A DNA stretch of 64,000 nt from Bombella mellum (GTDB lineage Bacteria > Pseudomonadota > Alphaproteobacteria > Acetobacterales > Acetobacteraceae): positions 310,001-374,000 of the forward strand of contig NZ_PDLY01000001.1 of the NCBI RefSeq assembly GCF_014048465.1. Direction: 5' to 3'. This document shows positions 26,720 to 36,350 of the stretch, piece after piece. The position numbers were made by a program, and so were the translations under genes. Below the pieces are notes generated by a model. The model was not told the origin of the DNA, ran no database searches, and saw nothing but the letters and a program-made list of their open reading frames with translations. How positions within the stretch are numbered: the first letter of the stretch is position 1; every line of letters begins with the position of its first letter.

Positions 26720-28057
26720 ATGAAAGTACGTTTTGCCCCTTCACCAACAGGGCATCTTCATGTTGGCAATGCCCGTCTTGCCGTGGCGAACTGGCTGTTC
26801 GCCCGTCGGCATGGCGGCCGGTTCCTGCTGCGGATGGATGATACGGATACGCAGCGTGGCAACAGTGCCTATGAGGAAGCCATCCGCCGGGACCTGACAT
26901 GGCTGGGGCTGGACTGGGACGAGTATGCCCGCCAGTCGGAGCGTCTCGCCCGGTATGAGGAGGTGATCGGGCATCTCAAGGAAACGGGGCGGCTCTATCC
27001 CTGTTTCGAGAGTGAGCTGGAGCTGAAATACAAGCGGGAGCAGCGTCTGCGGGCCGGCAAGCCGCCGCTCTATGACCGTGGCATGCTGAAAATGACGGCC
27101 GAGCAGCGTGCCCGGGCAGAGGCCAACGGCAAGGTGCCGTACTGGCGTTTCAAGCTGAGCGGGGCCACCCGCCGCTGGACCGACCTCGTGATGGGGGACT
27201 GCCATGTGAAGCTGACCGCCGTTTCCGACCCTGTTCTGGTGCGGGCGGATGGCAGCATCCTTTACACGCTGGCCTCGGTGATTGATGATCTGGACATGGG
27301 CATCACCCACATCCTGCGGGGTGAGGACCATGTGACCAACACGGGCGTGCAGCTTGACCTTGCCGAGGCCCTTGGGGCGAAGGAGGGACGTTTCACCTTC
27401 GGGCATCTGCCGCTGCTGCTGGGGCAGGATGGTGGCAAGCTGTCCAAGCGTCTGGGCGGGCTGGCCCTTTCCACATTGCGTAATGACGGGATCGAACCCC
27501 GTGCCCTTGTGGCCTATCTGGCCCGTCTGGGCAGTTCGGATGACCCGCAGGCTGCCTCCAGCATGGATGAGATCGTGCGGGGCTATGACATCGGCCATGT
27601 GTCCCGGTCAGCGGCCCGGTTCGATGTTCCGCAGCTTCTGGGGCTGAACCGCCGTGTCCTGCATGGCATGTCCTACGAAGAGATACGGCCCCACCTGCCG
27701 GAAGGGGCCGATGAGGCCTTCTGGCTGGCCATCCGGGGCAATATTGATCTGGCCGTGGAGATCGCCCACTGGTGGTCCGTCGTGAAGGGGGACATCGTGG
27801 CTCCGTCCCAGCCTGAAGAGGCGGAGTTTCTTCAGGAGGCAGCCCGCCTCCTGCCGGAAGGACCGTGGGACGGAACGGTCTGGAAGCGTTGGACCGACAT
27901 GCTGAAGGGTGAAACCGGCCGCAAGGGGAAGACGCTCTTCCTGCCCCTGCGTCTGGCCCTGACAGGCGAGGATTCCGGGCCGGAACTGGCAGCCCTTCTG
28001 CCGCTCATGGGGCGGGAGCGGGTCCTGCACCGTCTGAAGGATGCCGTGCAGCAGTGA
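26720..28057 (+). CDS. gltX: Glutamyl-tRNA synthetase
   Basis: Class I synthetase, 445 residues. The HIGH motif is H-V-G-N in 'PSPTGHLHVGNARLA' and the KMSKS motif is K-L-S-K-R. Both halves of the catalytic domain and a C-terminal anticodon-binding region are present; length is at the short end for GltX. Acetic acid bacteria often carry two GltX copies, one of which may charge tRNA-Gln for later amidation; this window cannot tell which this is. The ATG at 26720 was preferred to 26702 because the family start is right at 'MKVRFAPSP'. Confidence 0.93.
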   Translation: MKVRFAPSPTGHLHVGNARLAVANWLFARRHGGRFLLRMDDTDTQRGNSAYEEAIRRDLTWLGLDWDEYARQSERLARYEEVIGHLKETGRLYPCFESELELKYKREQRLRAGKPPLYDRGMLKMTAEQRARAEANGKVPYWRFKLSGATRRWTDLVMGDCHVKLTAVSDPVLVRADGSILYTLASVIDDLDMGITHILRGEDHVTNTGVQLDLAEALGAKEGRFTFGHLPLLLGQDGGKLSKRLGGLALSTLRNDGIEPRALVAYLARLGSSDDPQAASSMDEIVRGYDIGHVSRSAARFDVPQLLGLNRRVLHGMSYEEIRPHLPEGADEAFWLAIRGNIDLAVEIAHWWSVVKGDIVAPSQPEEAEFLQEAARLLPEGPWDGTVWKRWTDMLKGETGRKGKTLFLPLRLALTGEDSGPELAALLPLMGRERVLHRLKDAVQQ

Positions 28058-28108
28058 GGGAGACCCTGACGGAGCGGTCCATCTGACGGCTCCGTCGGGG
28101 AAAGCCGC

Positions 28109-29092
28109 TCAGGCCCGGGGGGCGGTGTCGTCCTTGACCTCAACCGGTTCCTCATCCCTGGCGGGGAGAGGGTCGGTCGATGTTGTATGAAACAGGCTGA
28201 AATCGACTTCCAGCACGCCCTGGCTTGACGGTTTCAGCAGGCTGACGAACCGTGCCCCGAAAAGCAGGTCCCGTGCCCTGTAGGTGTGCTGGGCGAAGAC
28301 GTCCTGCGCCGAGACGGGGTCCGTCGCCGTCAGGACGAGGAAGATGGTGGCCTGCTGCTCTTCCAGGGTGGCCGTGTCCATGCCGTGGAGCGGGCTTGTT
28401 TCCAGAATATGGTGCGCAAAGGACAGGCTGACCGGAAACACCGGCACATGGTTGAAGGACAGGGGCAGGATGTCCAGCTGGAGGGAGCTGTTGCCATTGA
28501 TGTCCTTTTTCGTGCGGGCGAGGATGGCCTCGATGCTGGCATTCATGAGCGGGGTGCGGCGCAGGTTGCCCACCCGGAAGTTCAGCCGCAGATGGTCACC
28601 ATCCTGAAAGAGCGTGGCCACGTTGCTGAAGAGGACCTGCGCATGGGGGCGGGCAAAGCGGGCGAACACGATGCCGGTGATGATGGCGGTGAAGATCACG
28701 CTGGTCAGCATCTCCAGGGAGGCGATGGCATTGGCCAGATGGCTCTGCGGGTAGATGTATCCGTAGCCGACCGTGGAAAGCGTCTGGGCACTGAAGAAGA
28801 AATCGCCCCAGAACTCACCGGCCTTGACGTTGCTCAGCCCGTGGGGGACCAGAAAATAGGCGATGCTGAACAGTATGTTCAGGAACAGGTAGAAGCACGT
28901 CACCGAGGCGAAGAACGCCCCCCACCCCATGGTGAGGCAGGTATGGTACAGGTCCGCCAGAAAACGGACCTGCGCCCTTTTCCGGGTGATGATGTTGATG
29001 GTGTTGTCCTGTGACAGGACGCTGGTCTTCCGTATCTCGGACTGCTGGTGCCGGACACGGTTCAGTAGGGATTCGGGAAGCTGTAGATGCAT
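28109..29092 (-). CDS. Inward-rectifier potassium channel (KirBac type)
   Basis: A 327-residue inner-membrane channel. Membrane segment 1 is about 56-82, the pore helix and filter T-V-G-Y-G at 107-111 ('SAQTLSTVGYGYIYP'), and segment 2 about 122-146. The C-terminal half is the immunoglobulin-like cytoplasmic Kir domain, opening 'FARFARPHAQVLFSNVA' and continuing with 'LRLNFRVGN'. The architecture matches KirBac channels and not voltage-gated or KcsA types. Physiological role in bacteria is poorly known; K+ or membrane-potential control under acid stress is a guess. It is monocistronic on the minus strand. Confidence 0.92.
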   Translation of the reverse strand: MHLQLPESLLNRVRHQQSEIRKTSVLSQDNTINIITRKRAQVRFLADLYHTCLTMGWGAFFASVTCFYLFLNILFSIAYFLVPHGLSNVKAGEFWGDFFFSAQTLSTVGYGYIYPQSHLANAIASLEMLTSVIFTAIITGIVFARFARPHAQVLFSNVATLFQDGDHLRLNFRVGNLRRTPLMNASIEAILARTKKDINGNSSLQLDILPLSFNHVPVFPVSLSFAHHILETSPLHGMDTATLEEQQATIFLVLTATDPVSAQDVFAQHTYRARDLLFGARFVSLLKPSSQGVLEVDFSLFHTTSTDPLPARDEEPVEVKDDTAPRA

Positions 29093-29147
29093 GACGGGCC
29101 AGTAACGGAGGGGAGAGAAGGAAAGGGATGCTGCCCAGGGCGGGCAC

Positions 29148-29945
29148 TCATCCCTTCGTGTGGCGTATTTTCCTGGCCCGTGAGAGTTCGCTCACGACAC
29201 CATGCAGCGTCCGCAGTTCCTGCTCCGTCACCTCTCCACGGGCGAAAAGATGGCGCAGGTTGCGGATCATGCCCGGGCGTTTCTGTTCGTGGTGGAGAAA
29301 GCCGCACTCATCGAGGTCCTGCAGCAGGTGGGTCATGAAATTTTCCACCTCGCCCTTGGTCGCCACATGCGTCTCGTTGGTCATGAGATACTGTTCCGGC
29401 ACGGTATCTTCGGTCAGATACCATTCATAGGCCATGACCAGCACCGCCTGGGCCAGGTTCAGCGACATGAAACGGGGATTGAGCGGATAGCGGATGAGTG
29501 TGTCCGCCCGGGCCATGTCCTCATTGTCCAGTCCCGCCCGTTCGGGGCCGAAGAGGATGCCGCTTTTCAGCTTCCGACTGCTGGTGGCCCGCAGTTCTGC
29601 CGCCGCTCCACGGGCCGTCATGACCGGCTTGATGACATGGCGGGGGCGGGGGCAGGTGGCAAAGACACGGTGAAGGTCGGCGATGGCGTCATCGACCGTC
29701 TCGAAGACCGTGGCTTCCTCAAGGATGCGATCGGCCCCGGAGGAGGCATACCAGGCCCGGGGCTGCGGCCAGCCGTCACGGGGGGCCACGAGGCGGAGAT
29801 GGAACAGCCCGCCATTGGCCATGGCCCGTGCGGTGGTCCCGATGTTTTCAGCCAGCTGCGGGCGGACAAGGATGACGACGGGGTCAAAAGGAGCGGGCGG
29901 GGCCAGGTCAGCCCCGCCATTACGGCCTGTCATGGAATGTCTCAT
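29148..29945 (-). CDS. TrmJ-type SPOUT RNA methyltransferase
   Basis: A 265-residue SAM-dependent 2'-O-methyltransferase of the TrmH/SPOUT class, most like TrmJ, which modifies position 32 of tRNAs. Conserved pieces are 'VRPQLAENIGTTARAMANGG' near the N-terminus, 'GILFGPERAGLDNEDM' and 'PLNPRFMSLNLAQAVLVMAYEW', the knot that binds SAM. A C-terminal helical extension follows. The ATG at 29945 overlaps the cysS stop by four bases (ATGA), indicating coupling; an ATG at 29933 is an alternative. TrmJ is inferred from sequence pattern only. Confidence 0.87.
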   Translation of the reverse strand: MRHSMTGRNGGADLAPPAPFDPVVILVRPQLAENIGTTARAMANGGLFHLRLVAPRDGWPQPRAWYASSGADRILEEATVFETVDDAIADLHRVFATCPRPRHVIKPVMTARGAAAELRATSSRKLKSGILFGPERAGLDNEDMARADTLIRYPLNPRFMSLNLAQAVLVMAYEWYLTEDTVPEQYLMTNETHVATKGEVENFMTHLLQDLDECGFLHHEQKRPGMIRNLRHLFARGEVTEQELRTLHGVVSELSRARKIRHTKG

Positions 29946-31330
29946 CCTTTCCGCCAGGTTGTGCCAGCTGGTCCATCTTCCAGAAGGATGCCCTGTTCTG
30001 CCAGACCGTCGCGTATCTGGTCGGCCAGTGCGAAATCACGGGCCTTGCGGGCGGCCAGACGTTTTTCAATCAGGGCCTCGATGGCGGAAGGATCAAGGTC
30101 CGTCCCTCCCTGGAACCATTCTGCCGGACTCATGGTGAACAGGCCAAGGAGCTGTCCACCGGACAGAAGACGGCCCGCCGCCTCCTGCTGGCCTTCCAGT
30201 GCGGCGTCGGCCTCACGGTGCAGGATGCTGAGGGCCAGCGGCGTGTTGAGGTCGTCGCACAGGGCCTCCAGAATGTCGGCAGGAATGCTGCCCGTGCTGG
30301 CCGGTGGCGTCTTTTCCAGTGCCCTGTAGAAGCGGTCCATGATGCGGCGGGCCTCGTCCAGCTTCTCCCATGTGAAGTCCAGAGTGGAGCGGTAATGCGA
30401 GCCAAGGAAGAGCAGCCGCAGGGCTTCGGCCGGGGCACGTTCCAGCACCTCATGGATGGTGTGGAAGTTGCCCAGGGACTTGGACATTTTCTCCCCGCCG
30501 GAAAGCAGCATCCCGGTATGGACCCAGTGCCGGGCGAAATGGCCATGCGGGTAGCAGCAGAGGGACTGCGCCCGCTCATTCTCGTGATGGGGGAAGAGCA
30601 GGTCGTTTCCGCCGCCGTGAATGTCGAAACTCTCCCCGAGATAGCGTTCCGCCATGGCGGAGCATTCAATGTGCCAGCCGGGGCGGCCACGGCCATGAGG
30701 GCTGTCCCAGCCCGGTTCGTCGTCGCTCGAGGGTTTCCAGAGGACGAAATCGCCGGGGTTGCGCTTGTAGTCGGCCACGTCCACCCGGGCACCGGCCATC
30801 ATGTCCTCCAGCGAGCGGCCTGACAGCGCACCATAGCCGGGGAATGACGTGACGTCGAAGAGGACATGCCCTTCCGCCTCATAGGCATGGCCCTGCCTGA
30901 TGAGGCGGCCGATCATCTCCAGCATGGCGGGGATGTGCTGCGTGGCCCTGGGTTCCACGGTGGGGGGCAGGACGTTCAGGGCGGCCAGGTCGGCGTGGAA
31001 ATCCTTCGTGGTCCGTTCCGTCAGATGGGCGATCTCCTCGCCATTTTCCTGCGCCCGCTGGATGATCTTGTCGTCAATGTCCGTGATGTTGCGGACATAG
31101 GTGACCTGCGGGTAAAGCGCACGGAGCAGCCGGACGAGCACGTCCGCACTCAGCATGGAGCGCAGGTTGCCGAGATGCACCCGGTCATACACAGTCGGCC
31201 CGCAGAAATAGAGGCGGACATTGGCGGCATCATCAGGGATGAACGGGACGGCTCTGCGCTGGTGGCTGTTGTGAAGCCTCAGGCCGGGCCGGGCGGAGGA
31301 CGTGTCTGTGTTGCTCTGCTGCGTGCTCAT
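29942..31330 (-). CDS. cysS: Cysteinyl-tRNA synthetase
   Basis: Class I synthetase, 462 residues. The zinc-binding Cys is in 'YFCGPTVYDRVHLGNLRSM', which also holds the HIGH motif H-L-G-N; KMSKS is seen as 'KMSKSLGNF'. 'GRPGWHIECSAM' and 'GGGNDLLFPHHENE' are standard CysS blocks. About 25 residues precede the family's usual start. It is upstream of, and overlaps, the SPOUT methyltransferase gene in the same direction, and is divergent from the MATE gene. Confidence 0.96.
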   Translation of the reverse strand: MSTQQSNTDTSSARPGLRLHNSHQRRAVPFIPDDAANVRLYFCGPTVYDRVHLGNLRSMLSADVLVRLLRALYPQVTYVRNITDIDDKIIQRAQENGEEIAHLTERTTKDFHADLAALNVLPPTVEPRATQHIPAMLEMIGRLIRQGHAYEAEGHVLFDVTSFPGYGALSGRSLEDMMAGARVDVADYKRNPGDFVLWKPSSDDEPGWDSPHGRGRPGWHIECSAMAERYLGESFDIHGGGNDLLFPHHENERAQSLCCYPHGHFARHWVHTGMLLSGGEKMSKSLGNFHTIHEVLERAPAEALRLLFLGSHYRSTLDFTWEKLDEARRIMDRFYRALEKTPPASTGSIPADILEALCDDLNTPLALSILHREADAALEGQQEAAGRLLSGGQLLGLFTMSPAEWFQGGTDLDPSAIEALIEKRLAARKARDFALADQIRDGLAEQGILLEDGPAGTTWRKG

Positions 31331-31436
31331 GCCCGTTCAATGCGACAGAGCTGCGTCCGGTGCAACAGTGAATTTGCAACGATGAATTCACTCTTTGTCA
31401 CTTGCGCTCTGCGTTATATGCGATAGAGACAGGCCC

Positions 31437-32834
31437 ATGTCCACATCAAGAAAGACACATGCCGCTCCCGTCGTGGAGATGTCCGTCCATGTCCGTACCC
31501 TGATCCGGGTCGGGCTGCCGCTTGCGCTGTCCCAGCTCTCGGAGATGGCCATGGCCGTGACGGATACCGTCCTGCTGGGCAGCCTCGGCGTGGATGCCGT
31601 CGCCATCGGGGGCCTTTCCAACAATTTCTTCTTCACGACCATGATCTCCTTTCAAGCCGTGCTGGGTGGAGTCGGCGTGCTGCTCTCGCATTCCCGTGGG
31701 GGTGTGGAGCATGGCCATGAGGGTGGGCATGACAGGCGCAGCATCATCAGTGCGGGTGTCGTGCTTGGCCTGCTGGCCTTCATCCCGTGCCTGCTCCTGC
31801 TGCTCTGCTCCGGCCGGATATTCGGTCTGATGGGGGAGCCTGACACGGTGATCCGGCAGGGCGGGCAGTTCATCAACGTGCTGCTCTATGCCCTGTGGCC
31901 CAATCTGGTCCTGCTCGGGCTGTGCCGTGTGGCCCTGCCATCCCTGGGGGCGGAGTCCCTGCTGCTGTGGACGATGCCGGCCATGGCCCTGTGCAACGGG
32001 GTGCTCAATGCGGCCCTGATTCATGGCTGGTTCGGTCTCCCGGCCTACGGGCTGTTCGGGTCCGCCCATGCCACGATGCTGACGGGCTGGGCCATGAGCC
32101 TCGTCCTGCTGCTGCTCTGTCTCTGGCGGCCGGGCCTAAGAAGTCTGCTGAAACCCGTGAGGGTGCGGTGGCCGCTCATCCGGGAGCTTCTGATGCTGGG
32201 CCTGCCGATGATGGTCACGGCGGCGTCAGAGCTTCTGCTGTTCCAGATCACCACGCTCAATGCGGGGCGGCTGGGAACACGCAGCCTTGCCGCCCATCAG
32301 GTCGCGCTGAACACGGTCTCCCTGTTTTTCATGGTCTGTCTGGCGATCGGTCAGGCGGCGAACGTGCGGGTGGCCTACTGGCGGGGAGCCAGAAAGACGG
32401 CGGAGGCCTGCCGGGCTGCCAGTGGTGCCCTGCTGCTGGTGCTTGCCTGGACGATTCTGACCGGGCTGGTGCTGCTTCTGGTGCCGGAGCGGGTGGCGCA
32501 TCTCTATTACACGGGTTCACCGCCGGATGCCGCCACGTTCGGTACGACCGTCCTGCTGCTGAGGATTGCCGGGATTTTCCAGATCGTGGACGGGGTCCAG
32601 GCCGTCTGCAACGGTGCCCTGCGGGGCTGTGGCGACACGTTCGTGCCCATGATGATCAGCATCGTGAGCTATGGTTTCGTGGGGATCGGCCTGGGCTACT
32701 GGCTGGCCTTCCGGTGCGGGCAGGGGGTCCAGGGCCTCTGGATCGGCCTTGCGGCCGGGCTTGGCATAACGGCCCTTGCCCTCGGCATCCGGCTTTATGT
32801 CCTGCTTTACCGGAAGAAGACGGCATGGCCCTGA
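31437..32834 (+). CDS. MATE-family multidrug efflux transporter
   Basis: A 465-residue inner-membrane antiporter with about 12 hydrophobic segments in two related halves. The N-terminal block 'LIRVGLPLALSQLSEMAMAVTDTVLLG' and the later 'LLMLGLPMMVTAASELLLF' are the repeat-equivalent MATE motifs. The ATG at 31437 with GAGACAGG upstream is preferred over one 14 codons earlier. Exports cationic drugs or metabolites in exchange for H+ or Na+; substrate cannot be inferred. It is single, with a gap of 293 bases before the efflux operon. Confidence 0.9.
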   Translation: MSTSRKTHAAPVVEMSVHVRTLIRVGLPLALSQLSEMAMAVTDTVLLGSLGVDAVAIGGLSNNFFFTTMISFQAVLGGVGVLLSHSRGGVEHGHEGGHDRRSIISAGVVLGLLAFIPCLLLLLCSGRIFGLMGEPDTVIRQGGQFINVLLYALWPNLVLLGLCRVALPSLGAESLLLWTMPAMALCNGVLNAALIHGWFGLPAYGLFGSAHATMLTGWAMSLVLLLLCLWRPGLRSLLKPVRVRWPLIRELLMLGLPMMVTAASELLLFQITTLNAGRLGTRSLAAHQVALNTVSLFFMVCLAIGQAANVRVAYWRGARKTAEACRAASGALLLVLAWTILTGLVLLLVPERVAHLYYTGSPPDAATFGTTVLLLRIAGIFQIVDGVQAVCNGALRGCGDTFVPMMISIVSYGFVGIGLGYWLAFRCGQGVQGLWIGLAAGLGITALALGIRLYVLLYRKKTAWP

Positions 32835-33127
32835 AAAGGCCACTTGCGGTGGATGCGTGTGGGGGGATAGGTAGTTCGGAGTTTCGCCGGGAGCCGGTCA
32901 GGATGACCCGTCCCGGCAGTGAACCGTGTGCTGGGTGAGCAGGCGGACCGGTCTTGTATTCGTTTGAAAAAGGAAACGTGGTCTCGTATGGTCAGGAACC
33001 CCAACGCATTAAAAAACATATGTGATCTGGTCAGTCAGATGCTTTGCGATGGCAGAGGTTCCCCGCAGGTCCGGGGGCGTGCTCCGCATGGTTTTTATCT
33101 TCCCAGTAGCTGGAAACAGGAGCGTGC
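32835..33127. other. Intergenic region before the tripartite efflux operon
   Basis: About 290 bases with two overlapping short frames (one on each strand, about 70 codons) that resemble no family and are not annotated. It probably holds the promoter and control site of the operon that begins at 33128, but I see no clear -35/-10 pair or operator, and no regulator gene next to it. Confidence 0.4.
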
Positions 33128-33424
33128 ATGAAGTTGCCTAGGGTCGTTTCTCTCCGGTCTTATGGACTATCATGGTGGGGCCTTGCCCTGCTCATGGTGC
33201 CCCTGCAGGGGTGTGCCGGTATCGGAGCACCGAGCTTTCCTTTGGCCGGTGCCTATTTCCCCGCCTGGCTCATCTGCCTGTTCATCGGAGCGGTGTCTGC
33301 CGCCCTGCTGCGGCTGCTCTTTCTGATCCTGCATATTGATGGCCTGCTGCGGTATCATCTGGTCACCTACCTTTCCATGGGCACGATGATAGGGCTGGTC
33401 GGCTGGCTTCTTCTCTACGGGTAA
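33128..33424 (+). CDS. YtcA-like small lipoprotein of the efflux operon
   Basis: A 98-residue protein with a signal sequence ending in the lipobox L-Q-G-C ('MVPLQGCAGIGAPSFPLAGAYFPAWL'), then two hydrophobic segments separated by 'HIDGLLRYH'. The 'APSF-P--GAYFPAWL' block just after the cysteine is the mark of the YtcA family, which in E. coli heads the ytcA-mdtN-mdtO-mdtP efflux set. The same gene order is seen here. ATG at 33128 with AGGAG six bases upstream. Its job in such operons is unknown. Confidence 0.82.
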   Translation: MKLPRVVSLRSYGLSWWGLALLMVPLQGCAGIGAPSFPLAGAYFPAWLICLFIGAVSAALLRLLFLILHIDGLLRYHLVTYLSMGTMIGLVGWLLLYG

Positions 33425-33439
33425 TTCAGAGGCGGTTTC

Positions 33440-34492
33440 ATGAAAAAAGAACGGATTAAAGGCCGCTTCCCGGTGGGGAGCGTAATTGCAACAGCCACGT
33501 TGCTATCTGCCCTTCTCGGTGTCCTGTATGTGGATCACCGGTCAGGTCAGCATCCCAACAGCGACAGTGCGGTTATCTATACGGAAAGCGTGCATGTGGC
33601 CGCTCTGGTGGGCGGGCGTCTTCAGACCCTTTCCGTCCGGGAGAATCAGGTCGTCCATAAGGGGGACCTGCTGTACCAGATTGATCCCGAACCCTATGAG
33701 ATCGCCCTGCACAGGGCCGAGGCCAGCGAGACACAGGCCCAGGCCGACCTGAACGACGCCCGCCGTGCCCTGGCGGTCCGCATGGCCAATGCGGCAACCA
33801 ATGAGCGCAAACGGCACCAGGCGGAGGATGAGAAAGATCTGGCATGGCGCACGGTCGTGCGTCTGAAGCCTCTGGCCGAGCAGCATTATGTCTCGTGGCA
33901 GGCCTATGACCAGGCCGTGACGAAGTTCAACTCTGCCGTGGATGCGCTGGCAGAGGCCCAGCACGAGCAGCAGGCCAGCCAGGTGGCTGTCGGTGACGTC
34001 AAACACGCCGAGGCCATGCTGCAGGAAGCCTCCGTGGCGGTGGACCATGCCCGCTATGAGCTGCGTCAGACCCGTGTGACGGCGAACATAGATGGATATG
34101 TGACGAGTCTGAATGTTCGGGAAGGCGAGGTGCTAGCCGCCAACCAGAACCTGTTTACGCTGGTTTCCAAGGATGAGTGGTATGCCATTGCCCCGATCCG
34201 GGAAATTAACCTGAAGCCGGTCCGTCCGGGTGACTGCGCCACCGTGTATTCCATGATCGACCGCAGCCACGCCATCCACGGGGTTGTCGAGAGCATCGGC
34301 CGGGGTGTGACGACCGATTACATGAGGGAAAGCGAGCGTGGCGTGCCGTCTGTCGAGCGGCAGATGGACTGGGTGCATATCGCCCAGCGTTTCCCCGTGC
34401 GCATCAGGATCGAGAACGCTCCTGAACATCTGATGAGACTGGGGGCGACGGCCAACGTGGAAATTCTCCATGGTGCTGCCTGTCATGGTTAA
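33440..34492 (+). CDS. HlyD-family membrane fusion protein (MdtN-like)
   Basis: A 350-residue periplasmic adaptor linking the FUSC permease to the outer-membrane factor. One N-terminal membrane anchor (about 12-30), a first beta-barrel/lipoyl half-motif ('ALVGGRLQTLSVRENQVVHKGDLLYQID'), a long helical hairpin (about 90-200) and the second lipoyl half ('VTANIDGYVTSLNVREGEVLAANQ') are visible in order. It starts 15 bases after the YtcA-like gene and overlaps the start of the permease gene. Confidence 0.9.
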   Translation: MKKERIKGRFPVGSVIATATLLSALLGVLYVDHRSGQHPNSDSAVIYTESVHVAALVGGRLQTLSVRENQVVHKGDLLYQIDPEPYEIALHRAEASETQAQADLNDARRALAVRMANAATNERKRHQAEDEKDLAWRTVVRLKPLAEQHYVSWQAYDQAVTKFNSAVDALAEAQHEQQASQVAVGDVKHAEAMLQEASVAVDHARYELRQTRVTANIDGYVTSLNVREGEVLAANQNLFTLVSKDEWYAIAPIREINLKPVRPGDCATVYSMIDRSHAIHGVVESIGRGVTTDYMRESERGVPSVERQMDWVHIAQRFPVRIRIENAPEHLMRLGATANVEILHGAACHG

Positions 34493-36350
34493 ACCCTATC
34501 TGGACGCCTTCATGCGTCTCTGGCGGTTGGCCGTGAGGCCAACCCGTGGGCGTACGGCACTTGCCTTGCGGACCGCCATCGTATGCATGGCACTCGTCCT
34601 CATAGGTGAGATATGGCAGCTGCCCATGCTGACCCTGCTCACGCTCACCCTGGGGGCGTTGTGGCAGGGGAACAGGGTGGCGAACATGAAGATCTCCGTC
34701 ATGTACGTCATCTTCTTTTCCGGTGTGACGGGGGCCCTCTATGTGGGGGTTGTCACGACGATCAACAATTTTCTGGCGACACTCATCTTCAACCTCGTGC
34801 TCAGTTTCGTGTTTTTCTTCCTCAGCACGACAACCATTCTCGGGATGATCAGTGTCATTGGCGGGCTGATCCTTTCCTACATGCTGGTGGCACTGGATAA
34901 CGTGCAGAGTGGTGACAGTATCGCCCGTCTTGTCCTGTCGGCATGGCGAGTGTTTCTCATCATCGCCGGCATGATGGCCTTCGTGGGGAGCAGCCTGTCC
35001 CCGTCTCCGAAGCATGTCCTCACGGACCAGATCATCGAACGGCTGCGTCTGTCGGCAAAATGTCTCGGGCGGCGGGGAGAGGGGCGCAACATCCCCCAGG
35101 CCTGGCAGGATGCCGTCATGGATACCGTGGGTGAGGGGGTCAGCGGCATGTTCGGCATGCTCGGTGCGTCCACTGCGGAACAGCGCTGGAGTCCGGAAGA
35201 CCTGTCCTATCTGCGCCGGGCGGCCCTGAACAGTTTCGGCATCCTGCAGTTTGTTGAACGCTGCCTGAAACCTAACGCCTCCATTCCCAGGGAGGATTGT
35301 GTGTATCTGGCCAGACGGCTGGAGGAAGCGGCGGAGTGTTTTGAAACAGGTGGCCGTCCGGCCGAAACGGGAACCGCTCAGGTCTGCTCAGGTGATATTG
35401 CCCGGGAGATGGAGCGTCTGCTGAACAGTCTGGATCAGCCCCTGACGGCCGAGGACGTGCAGCTGCCTTCCAGTCAGTCCGGAGAGGCCGCCCCGAAAAA
35501 GAAGAAGTCCGCCTTTTTTCTCCCCGGTGCCTTCACGGACCCGGAGCATGTCCGCTTTGCCGTCAAGGGGACCGTCTCCGTCTTCCTCTCCATCATCACA
35601 TACAAGATGCTGAACTGGCCGGGGGTGCATACCTGCATCATCACCTGCTTCATCGTGTCCCTGCCGACGATGGGGGCCGTGCTGGACAAGCAGCGGCTGC
35701 GTATTGTCGGGGCCCTGATAGGGTGTTTCATGGCCATGGGAACGATCATATGGCTCATGCCGCACATGACGGACATAGCCGAGATCATGCTGGTCATGGG
35801 TGTGGTCATTTTCATCGGGGCATGGGTCAAGGCCGGGGATCAGCGTATCTCCTATCTCGGGCTGCAGATCATCGTGACCTTCACGTTGGCTGATCTTGCC
35901 AAATATGCGCCAACGACGGACCTGACGGTGCCCCGTGACCGTATCATCGGTATCCTGATCGGCCTGGCCATCACATATGTCGTGCATACCATGTTCTGGC
36001 CGCACAGTGCGATGGGGGGAGCCATACAGAAGCTCAAGGCCCTTGATGCCCTGCTGGCGCAGGACGTGACGGACTGGAACCATGACCAGAGGATGCTCCA
36101 GGCGGCGAAGGTGCAGGAGACGGCCAGCGGGGCCATGGGCCAGCTGCGGCAGGTCATGCTGGAACCGTCCTACATGCGCCCGACCAGGCACCGCATGAGG
36201 CAGTACATGCTCTTCCTGCGGCGTGCCGCCATGAGTGCGGCCAGCCTGTTCGGGGACATTGCCGCCAACCGGAACAAGCAGGCTCTTCGTCTGGGGCAGA
36301 TTTTGAAGGGAGGGGAGGCCGCTTCCCTTAATGAAGGAGGAGGTCTCTGA
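34470..36350 (+). CDS. FUSC-family efflux permease (MdtO-like)
   Basis: A 626-residue inner-membrane permease with two clusters of membrane segments, about 20-180 and about 360-510, and soluble helical stretches after each. This is the second FUSC protein in the window; unlike the one at 20613 it comes with an adaptor and an outer-membrane factor. The start overlaps the adaptor gene; ATG at 34470 and at 34485 are both possible. The stop overlaps the next start (TGATG). By analogy with MdtNOP and AaeAB, substrates may be aromatic or lipophilic compounds. Confidence 0.87.
   Translation: MVLPVMVKPYLDAFMRLWRLAVRPTRGRTALALRTAIVCMALVLIGEIWQLPMLTLLTLTLGALWQGNRVANMKISVMYVIFFSGVTGALYVGVVTTINNFLATLIFNLVLSFVFFFLSTTTILGMISVIGGLILSYMLVALDNVQSGDSIARLVLSAWRVFLIIAGMMAFVGSSLSPSPKHVLTDQIIERLRLSAKCLGRRGEGRNIPQAWQDAVMDTVGEGVSGMFGMLGASTAEQRWSPEDLSYLRRAALNSFGILQFVERCLKPNASIPREDCVYLARRLEEAAECFETGGRPAETGTAQVCSGDIAREMERLLNSLDQPLTAEDVQLPSSQSGEAAPKKKKSAFFLPGAFTDPEHVRFAVKGTVSVFLSIITYKMLNWPGVHTCIITCFIVSLPTMGAVLDKQRLRIVGALIGCFMAMGTIIWLMPHMTDIAEIMLVMGVVIFIGAWVKAGDQRISYLGLQIIVTFTLADLAKYAPTTDLTVPRDRIIGILIGLAITYVVHTMFWPHSAMGGAIQKLKALDALLAQDVTDWNHDQRMLQAAKVQETASGAMGQLRQVMLEPSYMRPTRHRMRQYMLFLRRAAMSAASLFGDIAANRNKQALRLGQILKGGEAASLNEGGGL

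Noticed and set aside
32807-33131. Two overlapping 70-codon frames between the MATE gene and the efflux operon
   Set aside because: No family, no conserved start or ribosome site, opposite strands overlapping; treated as intergenic.
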